Shown: one piece after another, positions 53,575 through 62,144 of the stretch
How positions within the stretch are numbered: position 1 is the first letter of the stretch
Layout: each line of letters starts with the position of its first letter
NCBI RefSeq assembly: GCF_010725885.1
Contig: NZ_AP022600.1
Coordinates: 3,162,001 to 3,226,000 of the forward strand
Length of the DNA: 64,000 bases
Origin: Mycolicibacterium tokaiense
GTDB taxonomy: Bacteria; Actinomycetota; Actinomycetes; Mycobacteriales; Mycobacteriaceae
Reading direction: 5' to 3'
Translations under genes and position numbers: made by a program
Notes under the pieces: generated by a model
What the model saw: the letters and a program-made list of their open reading frames with translations, nothing else
The model's database searches: none
Told to the model about the DNA's origin: nothing

Positions 53575-54681
53575 TCAAATCTGCTGGTCTGAGCCCAACG
53601 GTGATGTGCTAAGTAATTCGCGGCCCGGGTGTTCGCCCTGCTCATGGGCCATCGTGAGCGCAGTCACGTTGTTGACATCTGTCACACGAGTGTGGATGAA
53701 GCCCATCTTGCGCAGCACCGCCGGAGCGAGCACAAACGGGTAGAGATCCTCGCGTCCCATGGATCGGTTGACCATGTTCAGCGACCACGCCAGCGGCAGC
53801 CACATGGCGATGAGATCGTCGAACGTGCTGCTGCGCCGGTCAAAGCCGGCCGCGGCCGGGGCCAGGCCGAACGCGGCCGCCGTGTCGAGGGTGTCGCGGA
53901 TGTGCAGATAGTGGGCGAACGTCTCCGCCCAGTCCTCGGCCGGGTGCATGGCGGCGTACGCCGAGACGTGGTGTTCCTGCCACGGGCCGGCGCCGGCGGT
54001 GTAGTGGGCATCGAGCGCGGCCTGGTAGTCGGCATCCGGATCGCCGAAGAGCCCCCGGAACTCGGCCGACGCGGCGGGCCAGGCACCGACGAGCCGATGG
54101 AAGTAGGCGTGCCCGGTTTCGTGACGGAAGTGGCCCAACAGGGTGCGATACGGCTCGTCCATCGACGTGCGCACCCGTTCGCGGTGCACGTCGTCGACTT
54201 CCGCCAGATCCAGGGTGATGACGCCGTTCTCATGGCCGGTGGTCACCGGCTCGACGCTGCTCGACAACAGGTCGAAGGCCAGCCCGAATTCGGGGTCGGT
54301 GTCACGGCCCACGATCGGCAGCTGGAGTTCGATCAGTTCGGCGATCAGGCGTCGTTTGGCACGCTCTGCCGAGGCGAACTGGGTCATGGCTGAGACGTCG
54401 GCGTCATTGGGCCGGGTGCGCGTCAACCGACAGGATCGACAGAGACTTCCGGCGCCGGCGGAGTCGAGGGCAACAAGCCAATTGCAGCCGGCCACATCCA
54501 GATTCGCGCACAGACTGTACTGGCCGGCGAGCACCACTTCGCCGGGCAGGCCGGCTGCATCAGGTATCGCGAGCAGCACTCCCGCCTCGGGGGAGAAGCC
54601 CAGTCTGCTGCCGCACGACAGGCAGATCGAGTTCTCGAAGGTGAGATGCTGCCCGCATCGCCCGCACCTCAGGTCGCGCAT
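53575..54681 (-). CDS. Zinc-ribbon putative zinc metallopeptidase (PF10005/PF15887)
   Basis: The 368-residue protein begins with a zinc ribbon, CGRCG then CLSCG, with a further CRSC near residue 80. The C-terminal domain carries HETGHAYFH near 189-197, a zincin motif, and a later ETFAHYLHIRD. Length and pattern match the zinc-ribbon/metallopeptidase family of actinobacteria. The biological substrate is unknown. It overlaps the DUF5994 gene by 13 bases. Confidence 0.85.
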   Translation of the reverse strand: MRDLRCGRCGQHLTFENSICLSCGSRLGFSPEAGVLLAIPDAAGLPGEVVLAGQYSLCANLDVAGCNWLVALDSAGAGSLCRSCRLTRTRPNDADVSAMTQFASAERAKRRLIAELIELQLPIVGRDTDPEFGLAFDLLSSSVEPVTTGHENGVITLDLAEVDDVHRERVRTSMDEPYRTLLGHFRHETGHAYFHRLVGAWPAASAEFRGLFGDPDADYQAALDAHYTAGAGPWQEHHVSAYAAMHPAEDWAETFAHYLHIRDTLDTAAAFGLAPAAAGFDRRSSTFDDLIAMWLPLAWSLNMVNRSMGREDLYPFVLAPAVLRKMGFIHTRVTDVNNVTALTMAHEQGEHPGRELLSTSPLGSDQQI

Positions 54682-55121
54682 GTGTCCAGGTCGGGGCGCT
54701 CACCGAGCAATTCGGCCGTGGTTGCGTCATTCTCGCGGCCGGCTGCCGCCATCATGGCGGTGTGGGCATCCTCGGGGCTGGTCGCCGGCGGCACCACCAG
54801 CAGGGTGAGCCGCGCCCGACGCCCGATGACCTCGATGGTGTCCATCGATTGGCGCCGGTAGCCACCCAGGCGCAGGACCTGGCCGTTGCAGGTGATCTTG
54901 CGCGGCACGTCCGCCCAGCTGCGCAGGTTGTAGAGCACGCGTTCGACAGGGCCCAGCCGGACCGACAGCACTGCCACCAGATCGGGCAATTCCTTCTCGA
55001 GGCAGGCACTTTCGGGCCACCACGCCCCGTCGACAAGGCCGGTCTGCGGGCCCTTGGGCTTCAAGCGCAACCGGGCGGTACTGTGCTGGTGGACATCGTC
55101 GAGTAGCTGTGGTGGCGTCAT
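54669..55121 (-). CDS. DUF5994-family protein
   Basis: The 150-residue protein matches the mycobacterial/actinobacterial DUF5994 family: RLRLKPKGPQTGLVDGAWWPE opening, then LPDLVAVLSVRLGPVERVLYNL and a ITCNGQVLRLGGYRRQ strand. Function not established. ATG at 55121 begins the family match; a longer upstream frame is unlike coding. It is coupled to the metallopeptidase gene. Confidence 0.8.
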   Translation of the reverse strand: MTPPQLLDDVHQHSTARLRLKPKGPQTGLVDGAWWPESACLEKELPDLVAVLSVRLGPVERVLYNLRSWADVPRKITCNGQVLRLGGYRRQSMDTIEVIGRRARLTLLVVPPATSPEDAHTAMMAAAGRENDATTAELLGERPDLDTCAT

Positions 55122-55276
55122 GACGACGCTCCTGTCTAGACCGGAAATCAGCCGGGCTGTGATGATCGGCGACGACACGGCTCGAATGGTCACGTATGCG
55201 AAATACCGCCTGCTCACCACTGTACGCGCACACAGCGCTCGACGTGACCGGCGTCGTCGGTGCGTACCGTAGGTTC

Positions 55277-55717
55277 ATGCGCAGAGACCGAACCCTTTCG
55301 TGGTTTTCCCGACTCGACCGGGCCGAGCGGGCTGCTCTGCTGGCCAATCCGCACGGTTATGTTCCGAGTACGGCGGCGCGCCGCATCGCCGCCCACACCA
55401 CGTCGACCCACCGCGGCGAAACACACCAATTGCGTTGGCTGCTCAAGAGTTTCGAGGCCAACCGGCTGGAAGACGAGAGGCACCGTCTGGACGACTGGTG
55501 GGCCCGGCTCGCACCGGACGTGCGTGCCGATCTGGTGGATCACCGGTCGGCGGAGGTGCCGCGTGCACACCGGGAAGCGGTGCTGGACCTGATGCCCGGA
55601 GGCGTCCGGCAGGACGACGATCTGGAGCGCGGCTTCCCGATGCCCGACGTGGTGACCGCGTATCTCGACGGGCCGGCTACGCTCAGCCGCTCACCGGCTG
55701 CTTGCCCCACGGCGTGA
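55277..55717 (+). CDS. Conserved-type protein of unknown function
   Basis: The 146-residue charged, soluble product has no domain I recognise. It is Arg-rich (THRGETHQLRWLLKSF, LEDERHRLDDWWARLAPDVRADLVDH). Codon structure supports coding from the ATG at 55277. The 3' end overlaps the minus-strand DinB gene by 35 bases. No function is proposed. Confidence 0.6.
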   Translation: MRRDRTLSWFSRLDRAERAALLANPHGYVPSTAARRIAAHTTSTHRGETHQLRWLLKSFEANRLEDERHRLDDWWARLAPDVRADLVDHRSAEVPRAHREAVLDLMPGGVRQDDDLERGFPMPDVVTAYLDGPATLSRSPAACPTA

Positions 55718-56288
55718 GCCACGGGGTGGGCTCCCAGTCCTCGAGGCCGGCCAGCAGCTCGTAGAGGGTGGCGCCGTCGATGCTCTCGCGGATGATGTCG
55801 GCGTGGCCGGCGTGCCGCGCCAACTCCTCGATCATGTGGAACAGCACCCAGCGCACCGACCACGCCGAAACGTCCTTGGGGAACCACGGCACGTCGTGCG
55901 GCACGGGCACGGCCGCGGCCAGGTCGACGGTCTCGATCAGCCGGATGGCCTCGGCGTTGCCGGCATCGAACGCGGCCAGGATGTCGGCGAGCGTCTCGTT
56001 CTCGCGCATCACGAACTCGTTCTCGTACTCGGCCGACAGCTCCTCCATCGATCTGCCGTCGGACGGCGTGCCCTCCGGGGCCGAGGCCACCCGCTGCATC
56101 CAGCTGCGCTGGCAGCTGGTGATGTGCTTGATGAGCGCGCCGATGGACAGCGCGCTCGCCGTCGGCGTCTGACGGGCCTGCTCATCGGTGAGGCCGAAGG
56201 CGATGGCGTGGTACGCGTACTGCTGCGCCTTGAGGTACTCCAGCAGTCCGGCGCGCTCGTCGGCGATGGGCGGGGGCATGGCGGGCAT
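55683..56288 (-). CDS. DinB/DUF664-type protein
   Basis: The 201-residue helical protein has DinB-fold landmarks: ALIKHITSCQRSWMQRV near residue 69 (first metal His) and VRWVLFHMIEELARHAGHADIIRE near residue 152, with the HxxxxxxxxH pair of DUF664. Such proteins include mycothiol-dependent S-transferases and other metal-dependent enzymes. The ATG at 56288 lies one base before the next gene's stop, so they are coupled. The substrate is unknown. Confidence 0.85.
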   Translation of the reverse strand: MPAMPPPIADERAGLLEYLKAQQYAYHAIAFGLTDEQARQTPTASALSIGALIKHITSCQRSWMQRVASAPEGTPSDGRSMEELSAEYENEFVMRENETLADILAAFDAGNAEAIRLIETVDLAAAVPVPHDVPWFPKDVSAWSVRWVLFHMIEELARHAGHADIIRESIDGATLYELLAGLEDWEPTPWLTPWGKQPVSG

Positions 56289-56289
56289 G

Positions 56290-56814
56290 TCAGTTCTCCT
56301 TGTGTGCGTAAAGGTCACGGATGCAGGCAATTTCGGCTCCGTGATGGATCATCTCGCGGTTGATGTGCAGGACCAGCGTGGTCATCGGCTCGGCCGCCCA
56401 GTCGCCTTCGGCCGAACCGACCGGACGGGCCAGGGCGTCGTCGTCGAGCGCTCGGACCCCGTCCATCCAGCCGCGGTAGGCGTCGTCGAGCTGCCGCAGC
56501 GCGGTCTGGGCGTCGGGGGCGTAGTCCCAACTCTGGTAGTCCGCGGGCGGCCCACCGAAATGGCTGTGGGTGCGCGCGGCCAGGACGCCGACGATCAGGT
56601 GCGCCATCCGCCAGGCGATGGTGGTGAACGGCGCCGGCTCGGGCGGGGGATAGCTGAAATCGACCGAGCCGTCCCGATGCAGGGTCCAGCACCCGGGCAC
56701 CGGCTCGAAGAAGTACTCGTCGTCGGTCAATCCCGCCAGCCGGGGTCGCAGCGCGCTCTGCCAGTGCAGATCGAGCTGGAAGACCAGCTGGTCGGTGAGG
56801 CTTCGAGCTGTCAT
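56290..56814 (-). CDS. DinB-superfamily protein
   Basis: This 174-residue DinB-fold protein has a N-terminal helix FQLDLHWQSALRPRLAGLTDDEYFFEP, TIAWRMAHLIVGVLAAR (His) and the C-terminal LVLHINREMIHHGAEIACIRDL (metal His pair). Length and motifs match DinB families that use mycothiol or bacillithiol. It shares an operon with the DUF664 gene and is divergent from the WYL regulator. Confidence 0.85.
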   Translation of the reverse strand: MTARSLTDQLVFQLDLHWQSALRPRLAGLTDDEYFFEPVPGCWTLHRDGSVDFSYPPPEPAPFTTIAWRMAHLIVGVLAARTHSHFGGPPADYQSWDYAPDAQTALRQLDDAYRGWMDGVRALDDDALARPVGSAEGDWAAEPMTTLVLHINREMIHHGAEIACIRDLYAHKEN

Positions 56815-56835
56815 GCGATCAGCGTCGCACCCCTT

Positions 56836-56854
56836 TAGGACAGTTTCGGTCCTA
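56836..56854. promoter_or_regulatory. Inverted repeat between dinB genes and the WYL regulator
   Basis: TAGGAC and GTCCTA form 6-bp arms spaced by 7 bases in the 61-base divergent gap. It is placed to act on both promoters; the WYL protein at 56876 is the likely binder. Confidence 0.55.
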
Positions 56855-56875
56855 GAAGTGCGGCAGACTCGGGGC

Positions 56876-57826
56876 ATGTCCGAAACCACCGGCCGGGTGC
56901 TCCAGCTGCTGGGGCTGCTGCAGTCCCGCCGCGTCTGGACTGGCGAGGAACTGGCCCGGCGCCTGGGCGTCACCGGCCGCAGCGTGCGGCGCGACATCGA
57001 ACGGCTGCGCGAACTCGGCTATCCCGTGCACGCCAGCACCGGCCACGGCGGCGGGTACCAGCTGGGCGCCGGTGCGGCCCTGCCGCCGCTGCTGCTGGAC
57101 CCCGACGAGGCCGTCGCCATGGCGGTCTGCCTGCGCCTGGCCGCCGGCGGCAGCGTGGCGGGCGTGGGCGAATCGGCGTTGCGTGCGCTGTCCAAGCTGG
57201 ACCAGGTGATGCCGGCCCGGCTGCGCTCGCAGGTGTCCGCCGTGCACGAGGCGACGACGACCTTGACCGCCGGCTCGGACACCCCCGTCGAACCCGAGGC
57301 GCTGATGGCGCTGGCGCGCGCCTGCCGCGACCACGAACACGTCGACGCCGCCTACACCGACATCCGCGGCAACGAGACCTCCCGCCGGCTGGAGCCCTAT
57401 CACCTGGTCACGACCGGGCGACGGTGGTATCTGCTGGCCTGGGACCGCGACCGCGACGACTGGCGCACGCTGCGGTTGGACCGGATGAGTGAGGTGCTGG
57501 CCCGCGGCACCACGTTCACGCCACGCGAGGCGCCGGATGCTGCCAGCTACGTCAGCCGCGCGATCAGCAGCAACTCCTACCGCTATGTGGCCAAAGTGCG
57601 CTATTTCTGTTCGAAAGACATTGTGGAACAGCATTTCTCGCCGTCAGCGGCAACCGTGGAAGCCGACGGCCCGGACACCTGCCTGGTGAGTGCGGGGGCC
57701 GACGACCCGGAGCGGATCCCACTGTTCCTGGCGATGGTGGGGCAGCCGTTCGAGATCCTGGGCCCGCCGGAGGTGATAGCCGGGGCCGCCGCGATGGCGG
57801 CGCGGCTCACTGCGGCGGTGCCGTGA
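56876..57826 (+). CDS. HTH_11/WYL-domain transcriptional regulator
   Basis: The 316-residue protein has an N-terminal HTH_11 (WTGEELARRLGVTGRSVRRDIERLRELG near residues 20-47) and a WYL domain with LVTTGRRWYLLAWDRDRDDWRTLRLDRM. A WCX-like C-terminal follows. WYL regulators respond to nucleotide or oligonucleotide ligands and DNA damage in several bacteria. It is divergent from two DinB genes. Confidence 0.9.
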   Translation: MSETTGRVLQLLGLLQSRRVWTGEELARRLGVTGRSVRRDIERLRELGYPVHASTGHGGGYQLGAGAALPPLLLDPDEAVAMAVCLRLAAGGSVAGVGESALRALSKLDQVMPARLRSQVSAVHEATTTLTAGSDTPVEPEALMALARACRDHEHVDAAYTDIRGNETSRRLEPYHLVTTGRRWYLLAWDRDRDDWRTLRLDRMSEVLARGTTFTPREAPDAASYVSRAISSNSYRYVAKVRYFCSKDIVEQHFSPSAATVEADGPDTCLVSAGADDPERIPLFLAMVGQPFEILGPPEVIAGAAAMAARLTAAVP

Positions 57827-58367
57827 CACCCAGGCGGTCGGTCAGGAACAGGAACGCCTCAGCGAACGGATGCCCGGCGGTGGTGCGGCGCACCGACGTC
57901 CAGTCCACCTGCTCACGCACCGCTCGGGCCGCGGGGAGGAACTTCGCGAAATTGCAGTGATGCTCGTTGAGTGACAACAACTTCTCGGTCACCACCTCCG
58001 TCGGCGGCATCACCGGCATGCGGATGGCCAGCACGTCGGTCTCCTGTGCCGCGGCCAGCGACGCCGCCGTCACCGGCACCCCGTTGAGCTGGTGCAGCAC
58101 GTCGATCACGAAGTCGTCCTCGATGCACGCTTTGAACAGCCAGTCCTCCGGGGTGCGTTCGATGGTGAAGCCCGCCTTCTCCAACGTCAGCGCCGCAGCC
58201 TCGGCGTCCGGCTCGGCCACGATGAAGTCGACGTCGTGCACCGGTTCCGGACCGCCGTGCACCCAGAGTGCGTAGCTGCCCGCCAGGGCGAACTCCGGTC
58301 CGTGCGCCTTGAAGGCCGACGCTGCGCGCTTGAGCGCGTCCCGGAGGTCATCGTTTCGCGGCGGCAT
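57807..58367 (-). CDS. Nucleotidyltransferase-fold protein
   Basis: The 186-residue protein has the motif GSYALWVHG then VHDVDFIV (GS...DxD), as in MNT/AbiEii-like nucleotidyltransferases. No classical toxin partner is adjacent. It converges with the WYL gene by a 20-base overlap. The start ATG (58367) is only 15 bases from the divergent ATG at 58383. Confidence 0.78.
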   Translation of the reverse strand: MPPRNDDLRDALKRAASAFKAHGPEFALAGSYALWVHGGPEPVHDVDFIVAEPDAEAAALTLEKAGFTIERTPEDWLFKACIEDDFVIDVLHQLNGVPVTAASLAAAQETDVLAIRMPVMPPTEVVTEKLLSLNEHHCNFAKFLPAARAVREQVDWTSVRRTTAGHPFAEAFLFLTDRLGVTAPPQ

Positions 58368-58385
58368 GGGTACTAGGTACCCATG
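58365..58385. promoter_or_regulatory. Palindrome spanning two divergent start codons
   Basis: The 21-base region has 9-bp complementary arms, CATGGGTAC and GTACCCATG, around TAG. It contains both start codons of the outward-facing genes. There is no room for a leader, so at least one promoter must be inside the opposite gene. Confidence 0.7.
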
Positions 58386-59150
58386 CGGATGGCCACATTC
58401 AACATCCTGCACGGACGCAGCGTGCATGACGGCGAGGTGCGACTGGACCGGCTGATCGAGAGCATCAAGGAACTCGACGCCGATGTGTTGGCGCTGCAGG
58501 AGGTGGACCTGGCGCAGTCGCGGTCGTCGATGGCGGACCTCACGGCGGTGGCCGCCGAAGCCATGGGCGCGGTGAGCCACCGCTTTGTCGCCGCGATCTC
58601 CGGGACGCCGGGCGCGACGTGGATGGCCGCCACCGGCACCGAGCAGCCCGGCTCTGCCGCCTACGGGATAGCCCTGCTGTCGCGCTTTCCGGTGCTGAAT
58701 TGGCAGGTGCTGCGACTGCCGCGGATCCCGTTCCGCTTCCCGATGTACCTGCAGGAACCCCGCAAGGTCCTGACGATCAAAGAGGAACCGCGCGCGGCCA
58801 TGGTGGCGCGTCTGGAAACCCCGCTTGGACCGATGACGGTGGCGAACACGCATCTGTCGTTCGTGCCCGGTTGGAACCGTGCTCAACTGCGCCGGCTGGT
58901 GCGCGACGTGCGTGGTTTCGCCGGCCCGCACGTGCTGATGGGTGATCTGAACATGACCCCACCGACCGCACGGCGAACCTCGGGGCTACGCCCGCTGGCA
59001 GCGGCGACGACGTTTCCCGCCGGAGAGCCCACCCGTCAGTTGGACCACATCCTGACCAACGATCCGTCACTACGCGGTGTCGAGGTCTCCACGCCGCAGC
59101 TGGCCATCTCCGATCACCGACCGCTGGTGGTGGAGGTGTCGAAGGCGTAG
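58383..59150 (+). CDS. Endonuclease/exonuclease/phosphatase (EEP) family protein
   Basis: The 255-residue EEP-fold enzyme has TFNILHGRSV, VLALQEVDLAQSR, NTHLSFVPGWNRAQL, LMGDLNMTP and SDHRPLVVEV, the complete EEP metal/catalytic set. Members hydrolyse phosphodiesters or phosphomonoesters. Start at 58383 overlaps the palindrome at 58365-58385. Substrate unknown. Confidence 0.9.
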   Translation: MRMATFNILHGRSVHDGEVRLDRLIESIKELDADVLALQEVDLAQSRSSMADLTAVAAEAMGAVSHRFVAAISGTPGATWMAATGTEQPGSAAYGIALLSRFPVLNWQVLRLPRIPFRFPMYLQEPRKVLTIKEEPRAAMVARLETPLGPMTVANTHLSFVPGWNRAQLRRLVRDVRGFAGPHVLMGDLNMTPPTARRTSGLRPLAAATTFPAGEPTRQLDHILTNDPSLRGVEVSTPQLAISDHRPLVVEVSKA

Positions 59151-59246
59151 GCCGCGCTTGTTGTTGTGCCAGCGCAACTTGAACAGCAGCACGCTGCGGT
59201 GGGCTTCGAATCCCACCGAGAGCAGGTCACGAGAGTGTGCTTTCAC
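59070..59246 (-). CDS. Possible small protein antisense to the EEP gene end
   Basis: A GTG at 59246 with GGAGA about 5 bases upstream opens 58 residues beginning KAHSRDLLSVGFEAHRSVLL. The first 34 codons lie outside the EEP gene and look coding; the rest overlaps its 3' end. No match is recalled. It may be a real small gene or chance. Confidence 0.35.
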   Translation of the reverse strand: MKAHSRDLLSVGFEAHRSVLLFKLRWHNNKRGLRLRHLHHQRSVIGDGQLRRGDLDTA

Positions 59247-59372
59247 AATGTCTCCACTGTGGCACAGGCCCCCGACGCTCGCCCTGCGTCGGTGGTCACA
59301 GCCCAGTGAACTCTTGGGCACGATCGGTGAACGGGCAGTGGCAACGGCGCCTGCGACCGACAAGCTGGACAC

Positions 59373-59957
59373 ATGGCACGGCCAATCCAACAGATGGCGA
59401 CCGTCTCGGTCACCGTCGAAGACGTCGACGCGCGTGAGGTCCAGTTCCGTGCCAGCACCCCCGGAGCGGCGTTACCGCTGATCGGGACTCCACAATGGCG
59501 TCAGCTGCGGCAGTGGTTGATGCGCCTGATCCTGACCGAGCGGGTGTTGCGGTCCGAGGCGGTCCGCCTCGGCGTGTATGCCGACGACGCGCCCGCCCTG
59601 GCCGACGTCCTGCCCGACGGCACCGCCCGCTTCGAGGTGGGCAGCATCGCCGCGGCGGCCCTGGCCGATCCGCTGGCCCGCGCCGTGTTTGCCTTCGTCA
59701 CCGAGGACATCGACGTCAGCGAGATGGAGGTCGCCGCCTACCACGACCGCAACCCGCGCCGCTTCGCCGCGTCCTGCGTCGACGGCCGGCGCGGCGGAAC
59801 CCCGTCGCTGGATGCCGTGCGGCCCGCCATCGCTGCGCACCTGCGCGGCACCGCCCGCCGGCGCGCGTTCCGGCAATGGCTCGAGACCCGCAGCGCCGAG
59901 CTGCTGCAGACCGGCGTCCGCCACGTCGGCGATCCCCGCCGCCCCCGACGACGATGA
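59373..59957 (+). CDS. Hypothetical protein with SurA-like helical segment
   Basis: The 194-residue protein has two helical regions, LRQWLMRLILTERVLRSEAVRLGV and VTEDIDVSEMEVAAYHDRNPRRFA. The second resembles the parvulin-foldase N-terminal pattern (tdaEv..yyd.np..F). No PPIase domain is present. It overlaps the ROK kinase by 4 bases (ATGA). Its annotation history in relatives as a FabD-like protein is not supported by the sequence. Confidence 0.6.
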   Translation: MARPIQQMATVSVTVEDVDAREVQFRASTPGAALPLIGTPQWRQLRQWLMRLILTERVLRSEAVRLGVYADDAPALADVLPDGTARFEVGSIAAAALADPLARAVFAFVTEDIDVSEMEVAAYHDRNPRRFAASCVDGRRGGTPSLDAVRPAIAAHLRGTARRRAFRQWLETRSAELLQTGVRHVGDPRRPRRR

Positions 59958-60859
59958 CGGCCGCAACCACGCTCGCACTCGACATCGGCGGCACCAAGAT
60001 CGCCGCCGGACTGGTGGACGCCGACGGCACCCTGACCTGGTCTGCGAACAAGCCCACCCCTCGTGGGGGAGATCCCGAAGCGGTGTGGAACGTGGTGGCG
60101 CAGCTGATCTCCGCGGTGGCCGATCGCGACATCGCCGGGGTGGGCATCGCGGCGGCCGGACCGGTGGACCTGCCGTCGGGAACCGTCAGCCCCATCAACA
60201 TCTCGGCCTGGTCGAAGTTCCCGCTGCGGGACCGGGTGGCCACCGCGCTGCCGGGGGTGCCGGTGCAGATGGCCGGCGACGGCGTGTGCATGGCGCTCGG
60301 CGAGCACTGGCGCGGCGCCGGCCGGGGATCGGCGTTCATGCTCGGCATGGTGATCTCGACGGGGATCGGCGGGGGCCTGGTGCTCGATGGCAAGCCGTAC
60401 GTCGGGCGCACCGGCAACGCCGGTCACGTCGGGCACGTCGTCGTCGAACCCGGAGGGCCGCTGTGTTCCTGCGGTGCCCGCGGCTGTGTCGAGGCCATCG
60501 CCGCCGGACCGCGGATGGCGCAGTGGGCCCACGAACTGGGCTGGGACGCCCCACCCTCGGCGGGGGCACGCGAGCTGGCCGAGGCGGCGCGCGGGGGAGA
60601 AGGCGTGGCGCTGCGGGCTTTTCAGCGGGCAGCCGATGCCGTGGCGGCGATGATCGCGTCTGTGGGCGCGGTCTGCGACCTGGACCTCGCGGTGGTCGGC
60701 GGCGGGGTGGCCGGTGCCGGTGACGTGCTGTTCGACCCGCTGCGCGAGGCGCTGGCCGGCTACGCGCGACTGGATTTCCTGACCGGTATGCAGGTGGTAC
60801 CCGCGACGCTGGGCGCTTCGGCCGGGTTGATCGGGGCGGCGGCGCTGCTGCGGGCGTGA
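59954..60859 (+). CDS. ROK-family sugar kinase
   Basis: The 301-residue protein has the phosphate-binding LALDIGGTKIAAGLVD, VSPINISAW, GDGVCMALGEHW, GIGGGLVLDG and the ROK zinc motif CSCGARGCVE. It phosphorylates a hexose or hexosamine with ATP. The position upstream of rplJ matches Rv0650. It is coupled to the preceding gene by ATGA. Confidence 0.93.
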   Translation: MTAATTLALDIGGTKIAAGLVDADGTLTWSANKPTPRGGDPEAVWNVVAQLISAVADRDIAGVGIAAAGPVDLPSGTVSPINISAWSKFPLRDRVATALPGVPVQMAGDGVCMALGEHWRGAGRGSAFMLGMVISTGIGGGLVLDGKPYVGRTGNAGHVGHVVVEPGGPLCSCGARGCVEAIAAGPRMAQWAHELGWDAPPSAGARELAEAARGGEGVALRAFQRAADAVAAMIASVGAVCDLDLAVVGGGVAGAGDVLFDPLREALAGYARLDFLTGMQVVPATLGASAGLIGAAALLRA

Positions 60860-60887
60860 GCTTGTTTTCTGCGCCAGGGCTGTGGAT

Positions 60888-61751
60888 TCACGCTTTTCGC
60901 GACCGTGGCGCAGAAATGCTGATGCCGCGGCGGGCAAACGCGTCGCGCGCGCGTCGCACGATGAACGTTCTGCTGTGTTCGGCGACGACGCGGATGTCGA
61001 TCCAACCCTGTTTGTCGATCATCTCGTAGCGCCCGATGTCGTCGACGTAGGTCGGCCGCAGCGCGAGGTGGTGACCGCCTTCGTAGTCCATCCCGATCAT
61101 CGGCTCCTCCCAGCCGAGGTCGAGGTAGGCCGACCGGCGCCCGTCACTCACCCGCACCTGGGTTCGCGGCCGCGGAAACCCCTCCTCGATCAACAACAGC
61201 CGCAGCCAGATCTCTCGGGGTGACTGCGCGCCGGCGTCCATCAACGGCGCGGCCGCGCGGAGCGCACGAAGTCGACGGGCCCGGGGATAACGAGCGGCGA
61301 CGGCCAACACCGCGTCGGCGTCGACGCCGGTAGCTGCGGCCAGCGCATCCAGGTGGGCGACTGCGCTGTGGCGCGGCAGATACCGTCCCAGGTCGAAAGC
61401 GGTGCGCTCCGGCGTCGTGACGCTGAAGTCGCCGATGCGACACACGTCGTCGTCGACAATGCGCTCTTCGTGGACGATCACACCAGGGCGTGGGCGTGTG
61501 TGCTCGGTGATGAGCTCGATGGGCACCTGATCGTCGACCCATCGGGCGCCGTGCAGAGCCGCTGCGGCCCGGCCCGCGACGATGCCCCGACGGTTGCTCC
61601 ACAACCAGGCCTCGCGGGTGCGCAGCAGCAGGGTCGGTTCGACTCCTTTCGGGCGGTGCACCCGCGGCTGCACGCGCGCGTAGTTCCACCGCAGCGAACC
61701 GCGGGTGATCGCACCTGAGGCGAGGGATTCGGGGCTGAGCAGTGGGTCCAT
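60888..61751 (-). CDS. AbiEi-antitoxin-like/DUF559-type protein
   Basis: The 287-residue protein has an N-terminal winged-helix part with [34 protein letters not shown]-terminal endonuclease-like part reads [20 protein letters not shown] then VVAEHSRTF. Mycobacteria carry many such orphan proteins. No AbiEii partner is adjacent. The start at 61751 avoids the unlike-coding extension. Confidence 0.72.
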   Translation of the reverse strand: MDPLLSPESLASGAITRGSLRWNYARVQPRVHRPKGVEPTLLLRTREAWLWSNRRGIVAGRAAAALHGARWVDDQVPIELITEHTRPRPGVIVHEERIVDDDVCRIGDFSVTTPERTAFDLGRYLPRHSAVAHLDALAAATGVDADAVLAVAARYPRARRLRALRAAAPLMDAGAQSPREIWLRLLLIEEGFPRPRTQVRVSDGRRSAYLDLGWEEPMIGMDYEGGHHLALRPTYVDDIGRYEMIDKQGWIDIRVVAEHSRTFIVRRARDAFARRGISISAPRSRKA

Positions 61752-61910
61752 GGACGCAGCGTGGCGGCCGGCCCGGACCTTGCACGGGCCCGACAACCGC
61801 TGCCGGGGCGGGTTGGGGATGAAGGCAGCTCTGTGGAGAGGATTGCTTTTCTGCATCCGGGTCGCGATCTGCCCGATTTCGCGACCCTGCCGCAGAGAAA
61901 AGCGCGCGTT

Positions 61911-61940
61911 TTGGCTGATCGGGGTGGACCGCGCTACAGT
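61911..61940 (+). promoter_or_regulatory. Promoter of rplJ-rplL
   Basis: TTGGCT at 61911-61916 and TACAGT at 61935-61940 are spaced by 18 bases. A start near 61947 would give a 198-base leader. Confidence 0.6.
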
Positions 61941-61946
61941 GGTCGA

Positions 61947-62144
61947 CGATCCACCGAAGACCGTCGGTCACCGAGCAATCGGTTGAAGGTCCGGGAACAT
62001 CCCGGCGGCCCACGCAGGAGGACGAGGTTAGAACACGGCACTCGAGTGCCTTTCACGCCCCGGCCGCATCCTGCGCCGGGGCGTTCGTCGTTTCCGGCTC
62101 CGGTGGCAGCACGTAAGCAGTCAAGACACACCGAGGAGGCATGC
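61947..62144 (+). ncRNA. L10 leader (autoregulatory 5' region of rplJ-rplL)
   Basis: The leader contains the GGTCACCGAGCAATCGGTT-type hairpin region seen in L10 leaders. It ends in an attenuator-like stem ACGCCCCGGC/GCCGGGGCGT (62055-62064, 62075-62084) followed by TTCGTCGTTT. L10-L12 binding upstream would regulate readthrough. Confidence 0.6.

Noticed and set aside
60336..60937. Long minus-strand frames opposite the ROK kinase
   Set aside because: The ROK kinase motifs on the plus strand are complete; these are antisense shadows.
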